A stretch of DNA of 64,000 nt from Lolium rigidum. Taxonomy: Eukaryota > Streptophyta > Magnoliopsida > Poales > Poaceae. A model generated the notes under the pieces. The model did not search any database and had not been told where the DNA came from. It was given only the letters and a program-made list of their open reading frames with translations. The position numbers and the translations under genes are program-made. The stretch covers positions 352,823,696 through 352,887,695 of the forward strand of contig NC_061513.1 of the NCBI RefSeq assembly GCF_022539505.1. Direction: 5' to 3'. Shown here in pieces: positions 45,225 through 56,293 of this stretch (position 1 is the first letter of the stretch; every line of letters starts with the position of its first letter).

Positions 45225-46038
45225 AGGGGAAGTGGAGTGAAAGTGGAAGTGGATGTGGAGGGGAAGGTGAGGAGGAGAAATGGAGGAGAGGAGGAGGAGG
45301 AGCCACCGAAATTCAAATTCAGACAAAGAATTCTGTGGCGCATGTGCACTTGGTGCGTCACAGATTTTTTTTCGGATTTTTTTATTTTTGTAGGAAAAAA
45401 TCTTGACTTTGCCGTAACTTTTAACTCTTTTCGAGTTTGCCGATTCTAAAAAATTACTAACCAAGTATGCCCGGGTGAATCCGGATTTTGAATTTTCTCG
45501 CGGTCATTTTGATATATTGTGCGTTTTTTTCGAGTTCGTACGCAACCAAAAATCCAGTTTGATGATTTTGCAACACAATTTTGCGAAAAAAATCGAAATT
45601 CATGTTTGTTATTTCTCATTAAAACTAGATGACATAATACATGGGCACCTCCAAGGAATTTATTTTTTGAAATTTATATCTATTTCTTTGTATTTTACAA
45701 GGCTAAAAAAGGCGATACACAAGGGAGAGTTGCGTGGAGGGAAAAAACCCAAAAAGTCTTATTTCTGTGGCGCACTAGGCAAGGTGCGCCACAAAATATC
45801 TTACTTCTGTGGCGCACGTGGTTCTGTGCGCCACAGAAATAGTGAAACCAATTATTGGGCCTGGCTGGGGGTGGGGCCCACCTTATTTCTATGGCGCATG
45901 TGAGTGTGGTTCGCAACCAAAATATGCTATTTCTGTGGCGCACCTGGTCTGGTGGGCCACAGAAATAATTTCTGTGGCGCATGCAAAACAAGTGCGCCAC
46001 AGAATAGCCTCCCACTTATAGCTAGTTTCCAACTAGTG
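45225..46038. mobile_element. CACTA element, right part ('gtggcgcac' family)
   Basis: Ends with the reverse complement of CACTAGTTGGAAACTAGC at 46038, preceded by 'ctgtggcgcac/gtgcgccacag' subterminal repeats (45765-46005). It is inserted in an exon of the antisense cargo gene of the next element, on the minus strand right after H-V-H-D-R-E. The three bases after it are CTT. The start (45225-45380) resembles the interior of the CACTA at 32675-34269. Confidence 0.85.
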
Positions 46039-49000
46039 CTTCTCGATCGTGCACGTGTTTGTTTTCTTCTAACAATTTTAGAGCAATAACTGCCGAAAAG
46101 AAGAAACGAAGATTAGTCCACAAGGAAGAAGCACTCAAAGACATGAAAAAGATAAATAAGTATAGGATACTCACAGTTCAAGCTTTCAGTGGCCTTTTGC
46201 AGTTCATTTAGCGCATATTGCTCTGCCTCGATGGCTAATTCACCTTCTTCTTTATCACTGCCGCCATAGCATGAATACCTAACAAATCCTTCTCCATACG
46301 AGATAATTTGTTTCGCATCTATTGCACAAGGCCAGATTCAGTGCCAGCTGTAGGACCCAAAGAACATTCGGCGTAAGGAACAACTGGAGTCACCTATAAT
46401 AAAACATCGAATGCGCATATTCAGACAATCAAAAATAATCTTAAGGACTTCAAATCCTATCGGGAGAGCATCAAACTTTGCATTGACAAAAGAAAGCGAT
46501 GGTAATATTTCCAGCAAGGTTCATTACAAAGAAGGCATTCAAAGCCATTTTTAAGTATATCAATTACAAGGCGACAACTTTTCATGGAGTCTAAGTTTGT
46601 GTCGAGACGCTTGGGGCAGCTTCTGTAGCAGTTTGCTTGTTTGCCTCCACCAACTCAAGAATCTGGCGCGCGCACTTACGTGCCGGTCTACTAAAAGAGC
46701 TGAGGTCAACAACAACGATGTCTTTGTCTTTCGGCAACGCCTTCGTGAGCAATTCCATGTCGGCCTCGAAGCCATATCCCATCAAAAGTTGGAACACAAG
46801 AAGTGCTCCATAGATATGTGAAGTGCGTTTGAATACCTCGATGGTGCCGTCGGTGTCGACAAAGAACACATCCACCAGCTGCCCCAAGGTCTTGTCTTGA
46901 TCTATCTTCGGGAAGATCAGGGCGAAAAGCCTTGACAAGGTTGCCTTGCTCTTTTGCAGCAGTGCCTGAACGTGCTCGCTAGAGTCTACAGTGAAGGAGA
47001 TGGCATCGGGTGCGGAGTCGGATTGCGGCTTGGCTATATGATTGGCAGGTATATCGGCAGCTCCTAAAAAGGTAAAGATACAGGAAAAAATCAACACGAT
47101 TCAAGAAGAAAGGAAGATCAAAGTTGTTAAAATAACTTACCCAGCAGAGCCTCGATGGATTTGCGGAGGTTGTCCTCATTTTCCTTCATCTGGGCCTGAG
47201 CCTCCGCCTTCTCTTTTTCCTCCTCCTTCAACTTTGTTTTTAACTGGTTCAGCTCCTTCTTCAATGTGTCGGCCTCTCGCCGGGCAGGAACTGCCAGCTT
47301 GACTGCTTTCTCAAGCTGATCAGACGAAGATTTGGCAGCCCTTTGAAGTTGAGCATTTTCAGTTTCAAGCTGGATGAATCGGAAGGCGAAGTCCCTCACC
47401 ATAGCCACCGTGGCCTGGATCGCCTATGACACAAAACAAGGCAAACGGTTAGACATTTGAACTAACCTCAAGCCTAAACATCCAAATATATGCTCGGGGG
47501 CTATTTGGACGAGGACCATCGTCAAAAGAAAGGAAAAAATTCAACAACACTTACGTGTCCTTCGGGAGTTGAAGACGGTGAAGCAGATGTCGAAGGAACT
47601 TCTTTCCCTTACGTTTGAGCTCTCCTTGACGGAGAAGGAGCAACTAGCGCTCCCCCTCGACAGAGCTGGCCCATCGGCCTCGGCTGTCACAACCTTATTA
47701 GAGCTGGTCTTTGCCTTCTTCAAGGGTGGTGGAGCTACTGCTCCTTCATATCGATATGAACAAATTCGGCTACATCAGCGACGCGGATGATAAGTTATCA
47801 AGTAATCTAGCGACAAGAACAAGTGTAGACGCTTACAACTCAAAAAGGAGCTCGTCTTCGTCTGCAAAGCCGCCTGATGGCCTCTTCGGTGGCTGAACCG
47901 TTGACACCTCGGGAGCTGCACCAACAAAAATAACACGATCAACATCATTGTCATTTCGGTCACTAGGACTCGACTCCGCCATATTGGTTAGTTCATCAAC
48001 AAGAGCCCTCCGGCGTTCTGCAGTAAGGGCCCCGGTGCTGACAGTTTTGTTTTCTTCATTTTCTTTTTACTCTTCTTTGTCTTCGGTGGCCTCGCTATCC
48101 TCGACCACCTCGACGTGTGCTCCAAAATTGCCGATGGACTCATCATCTTCAGGGTCCTCCCCAGTTTCGGGTGTGGAAGGATAATATCTTGCAATAGTAG
48201 GGCCTGATGAGGCAAAGGAAAATTAATCGGGTCAGAATAAATTATCAAGTACAAGGATCATATGAAGTATGGAACACCAAAATAATAAGATCACCTCAGC
48301 CGGAAGACGATGAAGCTCGTACGGTTCTTGAAGAGCCACCATGGGAATAGAATCTTCTTGACTAAAATAGGTCAAGCGCCTAACTTTGTCCAAAAGTTCC
48401 ATTGATTCGGGTTACATCTTTGGAACCAGAGTATGACCACATTTGATGGGCTCTGGACATTACTGGCTGAATGCAGTGCTTCAAGAACACATCAGCAACT
48501 TCATTACCGATCATTGTTTGGCCACCAGCACTCTTCATGTCTAGGAAATTCTCGTATAAATCGTCGGCTATCGGTTTTTCTTCAGCAATTAAGATGTTTC
48601 GCCAGGACTTCTTCGGCGTCCCTTCCAGGACGTCCATGAACTTCGGCAGGTCGGAGTGATGTCCTGAATCTGGCTGATCCTTGAGATAAAACCACTTCAA
48701 TCTCTAACATTGGACATGTTCTTTCATCGGGAAGTTCAAGTAGTTAACTTCCTTCCGAACAACTAAGCCGACCCCTCCAGTGATGTAGGGTCCACCGCCA
48801 CCGCTATGGCACTTGATAAAGAAAATCTTCTTCCATAGGCCCCAGTGAGGATCGATACCGAGGAAAGCCTCGCAGACATTGACAAATATGGCGAGGTGCA
48901 GAATATAGTTTGGCGTTAGCTGCGAGAGCTGAATACCGTACGAAAACAGGAGATACCGAAGAAACTCATGGGCTAGAAGAGACAGCCCCCGGTACAGGAA

Positions 49001-49277
49001 AGCGGAAAAAGATAATAGTGAATCCGGCGGAGGGATTAGGATGGGAGTCTGAACCTGGGAAGCGAACGACTTCCTCATTGATAGAGATCAGCCCCAGACT
49101 TCTCATCCTCTTCTCATCGCGGTTGGTGATGGTGGACGTTGTCCAATCACATTAGGCGTCCATGGCAGCGGTGGGAACAGGTTTCCGTGCGGTCGTTTTT
49201 GGCGCGACAACATTTTTCTTAGAGCTGGTGGTGTTTGCGGTGGCGCTAGCATATGCGGTGTTCGTCTTCTTTCCCAT
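46039..49277 (-). pseudogene. Antisense intron-containing cargo gene, second copy
   Basis: The minus-strand ATG 49277 gives M-G-K-K-T-N-T-A, then a stop at the C-D-W junction, then T-N-R-D-E-K-R-M-R-S-L-G-L-I-S. The Transposase_28-like domain (49080-48300) has F-L-G-I-D-P-H-W-G-L-W-K-K-I-F and M-I-G-N-E-V-A. Intron positions match the copy at 36506-40066: a GT donor after the K-V-R-R-L-T...Q-E-D-S-I-P exon (about 48296) and GTAAGC after G-G-F-A-D-E-D-E-L-L-F (about 47841). The coiled coil (47400-47160) and helical domain (46990-46590, K-T-L-G-Q-L-V-D) follow, then the R-M-E-K-D-L exon (about 46330-46180) and V-I-A-L-K...H-V-H-D-R-E, where the CACTA cuts it. Frameshifts and stops mark it as decayed. 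Confidence 0.8.
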
Positions 49278-49741
49278 GGATCTCGGTGTCTTCTTGGAGT
49301 TTTCAAGACTTGGGCGCAATAGCAATGAGAGGCAAGAGGCAAGAAAGGAGATGAACAGGAAAGCACGGGTGAAACGAATTAAACCCTGGATTCCTTTTAC
49401 AATGGGAAATTACTTTAGATTTGGGCCTTCAGATCCGCACCGCTAAAAATGGACGAAAATCTAACTATACACGTGCTGCGAGGAGAGGAAAACTGGCGGC
49501 CACTTAACCCCACTACGCAAGAGGATCGAGGAAACGCCTCGATTGACACGCAAGGTCCGGTTAGTTCCAAACTGACTGTGCAAACGTGGGGCAGGCCCAC
49601 TAGGTCACCTCTCGTCAATCTCGCTGCAGCGGTTGCCACGTTGCTGATAAAATCATCAAAATCATCGGCTCCTCCATGATGGAGCACCCGAATATTATTA
49701 GAACTCGAAGAAACTTACGATATTCGACTGAGCAATTTATA

Positions 49742-50210
49742 GCCTATGCATGACTACTTCATAGTCATCCACAGACTTGGGGACTACTCCCATCGGAAGC
49801 GCTGGTCACGCACTCGATAAAAATATAGAAGCTTCGTCGACAAAAAGTATTTAAGGAAGAACAGACCAGAAGGTTCTAGCAATCTAGGTTTGAGCCCGGG
49901 GACTTCAACCTGTATACGGTAATGCTATTTTGCTTCGGCAGTTAACCAGTTTCGGTTCATCGAGTAAAACTGAGCTCGTTACTTTCATCCCTTACGTACA
50001 TTCAATTATTCGGCTTCTCTCGAAGTCCGCATTCCTTAAGGGCACGATATATTCAAAAGGTATTGGATGAAGGAGAAGATTCAAAAACATCGTCATTAAT
50101 GACAAAGACCTTCAAGTAGTACAACTTATAGCCTATGCATGACTACTTCATAGTCATCCACAGACTCGGGGGCTACTCCCATCGGAAGCGCTGGTCGCGC
50201 ACCCGATAAC
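49742..50210 (+). repeat. Two PPT-containing modules
   Basis: 'gcctatgcatgactacttcatagtcatccacagact' followed by GGGGACTACTCCCATCGG or GGGGGCTACTCCCATCGG occurs at about 49742-49825 and 50131-50210. Each contains a near copy of the PPT at 50351-50364. Confidence 0.85.
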
Positions 50211-50261
50211 AGATGCTTTCACTTTTACATCAATTACAAGATTCAACATTCTTCGAATGAT

Positions 50262-50288
50262 ATTCTCAAAAAAAAAAAAAAAAAAAAA
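50262..50288 (+). mobile_element. 27-bp poly-A insertion with 14-bp target duplication
   Basis: ATTCTTCGAATGAT occurs at 50248-50261 and again at 50289-50302, on either side of ATTCTC plus 21 A. This looks like a retroposition event that kept only the tail of its RNA, or a tail-only SINE/LINE. The A run may also have changed length by slippage. Confidence 0.65.
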
Positions 50289-50364
50289 ATTCTTCGAATG
50301 ATCGGACGGAGACACCTATAGTCCCTGCCCGAAGCTTTGCTTCAGCCAGTCACTCGGGGGCTAC

Positions 50365-50905
50365 TGATGTGGGCATTACCCTTTGGGTACCCAACATTGT
50401 CCTACCTTCTATGGCCCAACAAGGGGCCCGTGAGAATCACCGCATCCCAAGATGGACCGGTACATCGGTTGGAACGGAGGAAAGATAGAAGGAGACAGAT
50501 TCTAGATGTATAAGGCAAGAAAACATCGAATAAGGAAAAGATATACTAGATCTTACTGTAACATAGTTGAATCTGTGCAAGACTCTCGGGACCTGGCCTC
50601 CTATATGAAGGCCAGGAGAGGGCTTGTGGGGGGGCATCGATTCAACCCTAGACAATCCCGCATACACCAAACCCTAGAAACCTGGCCTACTGGCGAGATC
50701 ACCACAACACAGTCTATCGGCTGCCCCATTGTAACCTCTTTCATCGATAAATCAAGATCAGACAAGTAGGACTAAGGGTTTTACCTCATCGAGGGCCCCA
50801 AACTTGGGTAAATCTCGCCTTCTGTCCGTTTGGTATTCGATGTCTCGTGCTGACCTACATGATTCCATCAACCCTAAGCCCCTCGTGATGGGTATTGCCG
50901 AGGAG
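50365..50905 (+). repeat. LTR of the second gypsy-like element (right end truncated)
   Basis: Starts TGATGTGGGCATTACCC next to the PPT, and shares blocks with 59451-59992 such as 'acctggcctcctatat.aaggccagga', 'ccccattgtaacc', 'agggttttacctcatcgagggcccc' and 'ccatcaaccctaagcccct'. The expected CGACA end is not found; similarity stops near 50905, shortly before the CACTA-like end at 50968. Confidence 0.85.
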
Positions 50906-51539
50906 CCCCCTCTTCACCTGCTATGTCTCGTCCACCATTGTCTTCAAGGTCTCGCTCAATGCAATGGCACTAGTAACATATGGGTCTTCAATGACGGTTT
51001 GATAATGGCGATTGAGAAATTCGTCAGTGATTGTCTTTTCCTATGACGATACGGTGTTTTCGCATCACAGATGGCGTTTTGGGCCACTCGGCACGAAAAA
51101 TTAGTGACGAGCGAGATCTAAACGTCAACAATTGTGCATAAATGAGCGTTGCGGGTGGTGGGCGGCCCGAACTACGGAGTCAGCAGGGGGCATCACAACA
51201 ACTGGGCTTCGGGCCGGTGGACACACCTGACCCACACTCTGCACGCTTCTGTTCACGTACTTTTCTGTCTGCCCGCACAACAGTCCAAGGCCTGCAACAC
51301 TGGGACTCATATTTGTAAGGGGACATAACCACTGTCTGCATACATGTACCTGGCCTGCAGCACTCGCGCCCGCATGTCAGGTACCGACACGACAAACCTG
51401 CGTGGGGCCGCCCGTTCCGACAACCTCCAGGCATGCGAAGTGGACCAGAACTGTCAGTACCACCAACATGGGTTCCACATGTCAGTTGCCATGCCAAAAA
51501 AAATTGCGCATCGTGCCAACACAAGTGTCTGACTTCCGT

Positions 51540-51870
51540 CAATTCTAGACGCATGGCCTCGCAGGTCAGAGCCTGCTGGGACCCTTCTCTGAGAGTTTTG
51601 GTGGGTCTGGCATGCCAGAGATCTGTGGAGGCCGCATGTCAGAGCTTGGTGGGACCCACATATGACAGTTTTGGTGGGTCCTGCATGCCAGAGATCTGTG
51701 GGGTCCGCATCTCAGAGCCTGGTGGGTCCCAGCATGTCCGATCTTGGGGGGCCCAACCTGTCAGAGTGTGGACCTATTATGTCAAAACTTGTGGGGCCCG
51801 TATGTTAGAGCTTGGTAGGTCCCTGGTCCCATTCCCGTTGGGCCCACATGTAGTCGTGGGACCAACTGGA
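51540..51870. repeat. Degenerate short repeats 'gtgggtcccacatgtcagagctt'
   Basis: About ten imperfect copies, 20-40 bp apart, of a G/C-rich motif with 'gcatgccagagatctgtgg', 'gcatgtcagagcttggtggg' and similar variants. They are non-coding and look like subterminal transposon repeats. From 51870 to 52780 I see no gene; a Stowaway-type end ('acatccgtcctaaaataattgtctcag') is at about 52644. Confidence 0.6.
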
Positions 51871-52787
51871 TTCACTAGGTGTCCCACCTGTCAGCTACGC
51901 GTCATGGTGTCCTTGGGCCAGATTGGCTAACTAAAGTCCCATGGCCAATTTATTCAAGTCGAAACAAGACACACAGAGGAAATTACTTGCCCTAAATTAC
52001 TTGGCCCATTTCAAATTTATATTTGAAGCCGAATAATGGGCCCAAGGCCTATTCCTGGAAAGTTATATCCCGGCCCAGTTCTATTCAGCTAGATTCAGGT
52101 TCTTCTCAGAATGACTCAGCAGGCTTTGGTCTTGTCTAAAAATAAAACAGTGTTCGCGCCCTGCAAACTGTATTCGGCGGGAGGGCTTTCCCCCAAAATT
52201 TTGAATTACCAAATTAAGGCGGGCCATGGCCGGGGTTGCGCGACCTGCAGCGCCGCCCACAACTAGCTAGCTAGCACGGCGATGCAAGGTAGATCCATTG
52301 CCACATGTGCCCCGTAAAACTTCGTCGTACTCCTCCACGACATCTGCGGGTATCCCCTCCGTCCCGTATATTGCTGCCACCGGCACACGAGCGGATCCAT
52401 CACCATCGTCCACCATTGCTTGCACCTCACCACATTCTCCAGCCTGCTCCGAATAACCACTTCTTCAGGCCGGCAGGTTGCAGCCACTGTAAGGCTCTGG
52501 CACCTTTTTTTTTGGCTTTGTGCATCCGTACTGCCATTAGGATGTTGCATTGTTGGAGAGGCTGGGTGTAATTGGTATCTTCTGATTTTAATATATTCCC
52601 TTTATAGAAAAAATCTGTAAAAGTAACATCCATATATTAATAGTACATCCGTCCTAAAATAATTGTCTCAGAGTAATGTGCAATTTTAGAACGCTCTGGA
52701 AGTATTTTTTGGACAATTTTCTGAAATTTGAAGCCTCCGAATATTTTGCAGATCAGTGTCACTTGATGGATAGAACATGGGTGATGC

Positions 52788-54520
52788 ATGGTTCGTGTTT
52801 TTTCGAAAGAATACGTGGAAGGTCTGATTGTATTTATGAACTTTGTTCGAGATAGATTCCGTGAGAATGATAAAATACTCTGCCCATGTACGGAATGTTT
52901 GAATCTCAAGTATAGTACTCAAATTCCTGTGCAGTGTCACTTGTTCGTAAGGGGCATGGATCCTACTTACCAGAGGTGGGTACATCACGGAGAGCTCTGT
53001 GATGCAGTTGTTATTGTACATGGTAACGAGTTGCCCGAAAATCATGAAGCGGTCAATATTTTAGAGGACTTTGATGCAGGGGTTATAGAACATCATGTGG
53101 TGCCTGATGATGGAAGTGTAAATCATGCACTGGAATTTGATACGGAAAGTACTGAATATCCTGTCGAGCAGCCTGACAATTGTCCTGATCATGGATTGGT
53201 GAATCATGCAGAGGACTTGATGCAAATGCGATTGAGCATCCTGCCGAGGTGCCTGTCAACAATGATGCTTATCATGGAGAGGTGAATCATACAGAGGGAT
53301 TTTCTGCTAATATCATTGAACATCCTCTCGACGTGCCTGACAATGATGCTGATAGTGGAGGGGCGAATCATGTAGAGGAATTTCCTGCAGATGTTATGGA
53401 ACATACTGCCGAGGTGCCTATCAATGATGATGATCGGTGTGATGCGTTTTTTGCAGACCTACAAACTGTAACTGTCTATCAGGAACATAATCTATATTGC
53501 ATTAACGCTTACCCAGCTCTGAGTAATCATTCCGGGCGTACAACAAGAGGATATGCTGCTTTTGTTCAATGTGACAAGAATGGTGTTTCAAATCATCCAA
53601 AAGAACAAATTTCAGCAATAATCGAGTTAGCTCTACATTTACCGGAAGAAGAGGCGATGCTCCAAGGTCCTCTCCAATATAGGTGGAAGTTCCCAGCCGA
53701 GAAGTGATTGTATGCTATAAAGCATGGTGTGAGGAAAAGTATAGACCTTTTTGGGCATGGAGTTAGTTGTACTTCTGGATACGATTATGGATATTTTAAA
53801 GGTGAAATTGATGAAATAGTGTGGTTTGTGTTGAACAGCTGTGATGAAGTTGAGCAATACAGAGAGTATGTTATTCACATTTATTACTTTCGTACCTTCG
53901 AACAAGCTTACCTACCTATTGACTTATTTTCCAATTTTGGCAGAATGTTCAGACAAGAGTTGGAGCAAGGAGGGGTGCCAGACATTCAAAAAATGATGGC
54001 TACAAGATTTGCATCATGGTTTAGATGCTATGTTAGTTTTCATTCTCACGTTGTAAGAACTCTTGGAACAGAGGTTTTAGCAGCACATGGTGATATATTT
54101 CTTTGCTTGTGTTTTGGCATATACTGAAGATTAAGAATGGCAATTTGGTAGATGATGATCTCTTGGCGTTAGCATATGGTCCTGATCACAGAATCACGAA
54201 ATACTCAACATGTATAGTGAATGGGGTTTGATTTTGCACGGCTGTAAGTGGTGCGAATAAGAAGCGAGAGAACGGTGGAATCATGATAGCAAGCACATAT
54301 GACAAAGATGAAGACCTGATTGCTTGCCATGGAACCCTGAAAGAGATTATTATTTAACAGTACCATGGTGAGAGGTCTGTGGTTTTATTTAGATGTGCCT
54401 GGCTTACACCGGAGGGAAAACTGCTCTCAAAATTAACAGATCTTCAAAAAAAAACACCTGGAAGAAGTCGATGGACCAAGGATGATACTTTAGTTCTAGC
54501 TATGCATGCCAAAAAGGTGT
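52788..54520 (+). pseudogene. CACTA transposase-associated ORF with coding tandem repeats, broken
   Basis: ATG 52788 starts M-V-R-V-F-S-K-E-Y-V, then I-L-C-P-C-T-E-C-L-N and R-W-V-H-H-G-E, the zinc-binding transposase-associated domain of CACTA elements. At 53118-53445 about four copies of an 81-83 bp unit encode V-N-H-[AT]-E-[DEG]-F...E-H-P-x-[DE]-V-P-x-N-D-x-D. A frameshift at about 53217 and a stop at 53705 interrupt it. The following frame (53708-54127) has Y-G-Y-F-K and C-D-E-V-E-Q-Y-R-E, then a DUF4216-like piece (R-S-V-V-L-F-R-C, about 54375-54400). The TNP2 catalytic core between these parts is missing. Not functional. Confidence 0.65.
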
Positions 54521-54599
54521 TCCCTTTTTCCGGCTACCAATGGTGAGTACTTCAATGGCAATTGTAGTTATGGCGAAATGAATGTAGATAGTGATCAGG

Positions 54600-55291
54600 A
54601 ATAGATTCCCACCAAGAAATTATCATCGTGTTGTAATCGCATAACTTGCATTGTGGCCATGTCTCAAACTTATGGTAGGTGCATCAATGTTGAATGAGTG
54701 TATTATTTATTTGTTTAATTATGCGAAGCTGAAAATGTTTCAGCAACTATACTGCAACACTTTGTAAAAAAGTTGTACTTGCAACTACATAAATCCACCT
54801 CAATTTCCAAATTGGTGTTTACAGAGGATTTCGTTCCTACATCCGGCTATTTGCATCTTGAGCAAATAACCTCCTCCGGCCTCAAACGCATTGTCTCCAA
54901 GTGATAAATAACTATTGTATGAAACTGTGCTTTATAGAGTGTACATCCTGATAATCTAATAAAAAGAAGATTATACTGCTGTAGATCAGCATTAATGTTG
55001 CATTACAACTTTCCAAAATACAAGGCCCCTCAAAAGAAAGAAAATGCAACCACGTACTTGTATTTTACAACCAGAACCCAGCGAGTTCTAAAACTAGACC
55101 TACAACATGCCGGATAAGTATCTAGAGTAGACAATACTTGGCTCACCCGTACACTTCGGCCAGTCAGGCCGGCTGGTGAAATGGGGAGAGCAGCCCAGTG
55201 AGGATGGGGCGACTCTCAAGCGAGAAGGGGGAGAAAGATAGCGGAAAGACACATAGCTAGCCTAGTCAAGGACGAAGATACGCGGTTGAGC
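54600..55291. other. Non-coding interval
   Basis: No domain-bearing frame on either strand. It may hold the 3' flank of the GRF gene. Confidence 0.5.
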
Positions 55292-55841
55292 TCACCGTGC
55301 AGACGTAATCATACCAAGAGACATTGCTAAACCTACTGAAACCAACACCATTAAAATCACTCTCATACAGCTGCCTTCTTTATTCCCCTTCTGCTGCAGC
55401 AGTTCGAGCTCTAAGCACGAAATCTCTTCCATCTTATCCCAGACGGCATCACGCAGGTCAATGATGAGTTGCTTCGTGAAGGGGCTCAGCACCTCACCTT
55501 CCTCGTTATACCACCGAAAAAACTTGCATTTTTTCACCCTAGCACAATGGAACAAGAAGCAGAGCAAATTAAACACCGAGAAAAGGGGATTTCGAAGCTC
55601 CTAATGTATGGTGATTTACCTTTGGCCTGGAGCAGCTGTCGTACCTCCTTCGAGGATTAGGGTTACTCCATGAGATCTGGCGCAGTGTCTTCCTGCCGCA
55701 GAAGGTACATTGACGACCTTGAGCGTAGTCCCTAGTTGCATCCCTGCTACGAATCGGAGGCCCCAAGCGTCGTTGCCGAGCGATGTAGTATGCGTTGTCC
55801 TCCAAGTACGAGCTTCCCGTGCTCCTTTCCGATGTTGGCAT
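55292..55841 (-). CDS. Two-exon GRF-type zinc-finger gene with C-terminal membrane segment
   Basis: Minus strand. Exon 1 runs from ATG 55841 to a GT donor at 55619-55618 and encodes a Ser/Arg-rich start, then C-T-F-C-G-R-K-T, N-P-N-P-R-R-R-Y-D-S-C. Exon 2 begins after a CTAG acceptor (55540-55539) and gives K-K-C-K-F-F-R-W, completing the GRF finger pattern (C-x2-C...N-P-x-R-x-[FY]-x2-C...C-x-F-F-x-W). A coiled coil (R-D-A-V-W-D-K-M-E-E-I) and a hydrophobic segment (V-I-L-M-V-L-V-S-V-G-L-A-M-S-L) follow, with a stop at 55292. GRF fingers bind nucleic acid in several eukaryotic enzymes. Many small plant GRF proteins of unknown function end in a coiled coil and membrane helix, and many sit near transposons. 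At the most obvious splice sites the exons are one base out of frame, so it may be a recent pseudogene. Confidence 0.6.
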
Positions 55842-55907
55842 AATGTTTTGTTTCAAACTCCAAGGAGTGAGTGGAAGAGAAGAAGGCTTGTGGAGTTTGT
55901 GGAGCGT

Positions 55908-56140
55908 GTGAGAGATGTTGTCACCTCTTCTTGTAGCTGGTGATGTTACCCACCTCATTTCCACACACGCAAACAAGAAAATATGCATCATATTATAAGA
56001 CGTGAGATGTTGTCACCTCTTCTTGCACCTGGTGATCTTACCCACCTCATTTCCATAGACGCACACAAGAAAATATGTAGAGCTAACGTTATAAAAATGC
56101 AGAGCTTAGCCTGTGACTGCATCATATTATAAGGCATTTT
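55908..56140. repeat. Tandem duplication upstream of the GRF gene
   Basis: 'gagatgttgtcacctcttcttg..cctggtgat.ttacccacctcatttcca' occurs at about 55912 and 56006. Both copies end in 'gcatcatattataag', the second after about 45 extra bases. The duplication covers the region just upstream of the minus-strand GRF start. Confidence 0.8.
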
Positions 56141-56293
56141 TTTACTTATGTCATCAGTAATGGCTACAAAAGGCACAACAGCAGTTCAGCACACATCACA
56201 TCACAGAGCAACTATCCCACACCCGTCAAACGTCACCAAAAGTTCAAAAAGGGCCGACCGGCGAGAAAAGGCTAAATTAGACCTTTTGGGTAA

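Larger units (their letters stand above)
46039..50905 (+). mobile_element. Second gypsy-like element of the cargo family, 3' part
   Basis: Plus sense: the antisense cargo gene (46039-49277 on minus), PPT-containing modules (49742-50210), a purine tract (50351-50364, CACTCGGGGGCTAC) and an LTR from 50365. The 5' part is missing: it starts in a cargo exon cut by a CACTA. It is a relative of, but clearly different from, the element at 34971-41709. Confidence 0.85.
50968..54600 (+). mobile_element. Degenerate CACTA element
   Basis: The left end CACTAGTAACATATGGGTC is followed by repeated 'tgacg/cgtca' subterminal motifs (50990-51130). A transposase-associated frame begins at 52788. The right end was not recognised; coding remnants stop near 54520, and the true end could lie further right, in which case the GRF and B3 genes might be inside the element. 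Confidence 0.5.

Noticed and set aside
45055..45464. Open frames that cross the N gap
   Set aside because: They owe their length to 100 unknown bases and have no recognisable residues on either side.
34971..50905. The LTRs at 34971-35512 and 50365-50905 as a pair bounding one element
   Set aside because: They are in opposite orientations and clearly diverged, while 34971-35512 is nearly identical to 59451-59992 and shares its TSD and interrupted host frame.
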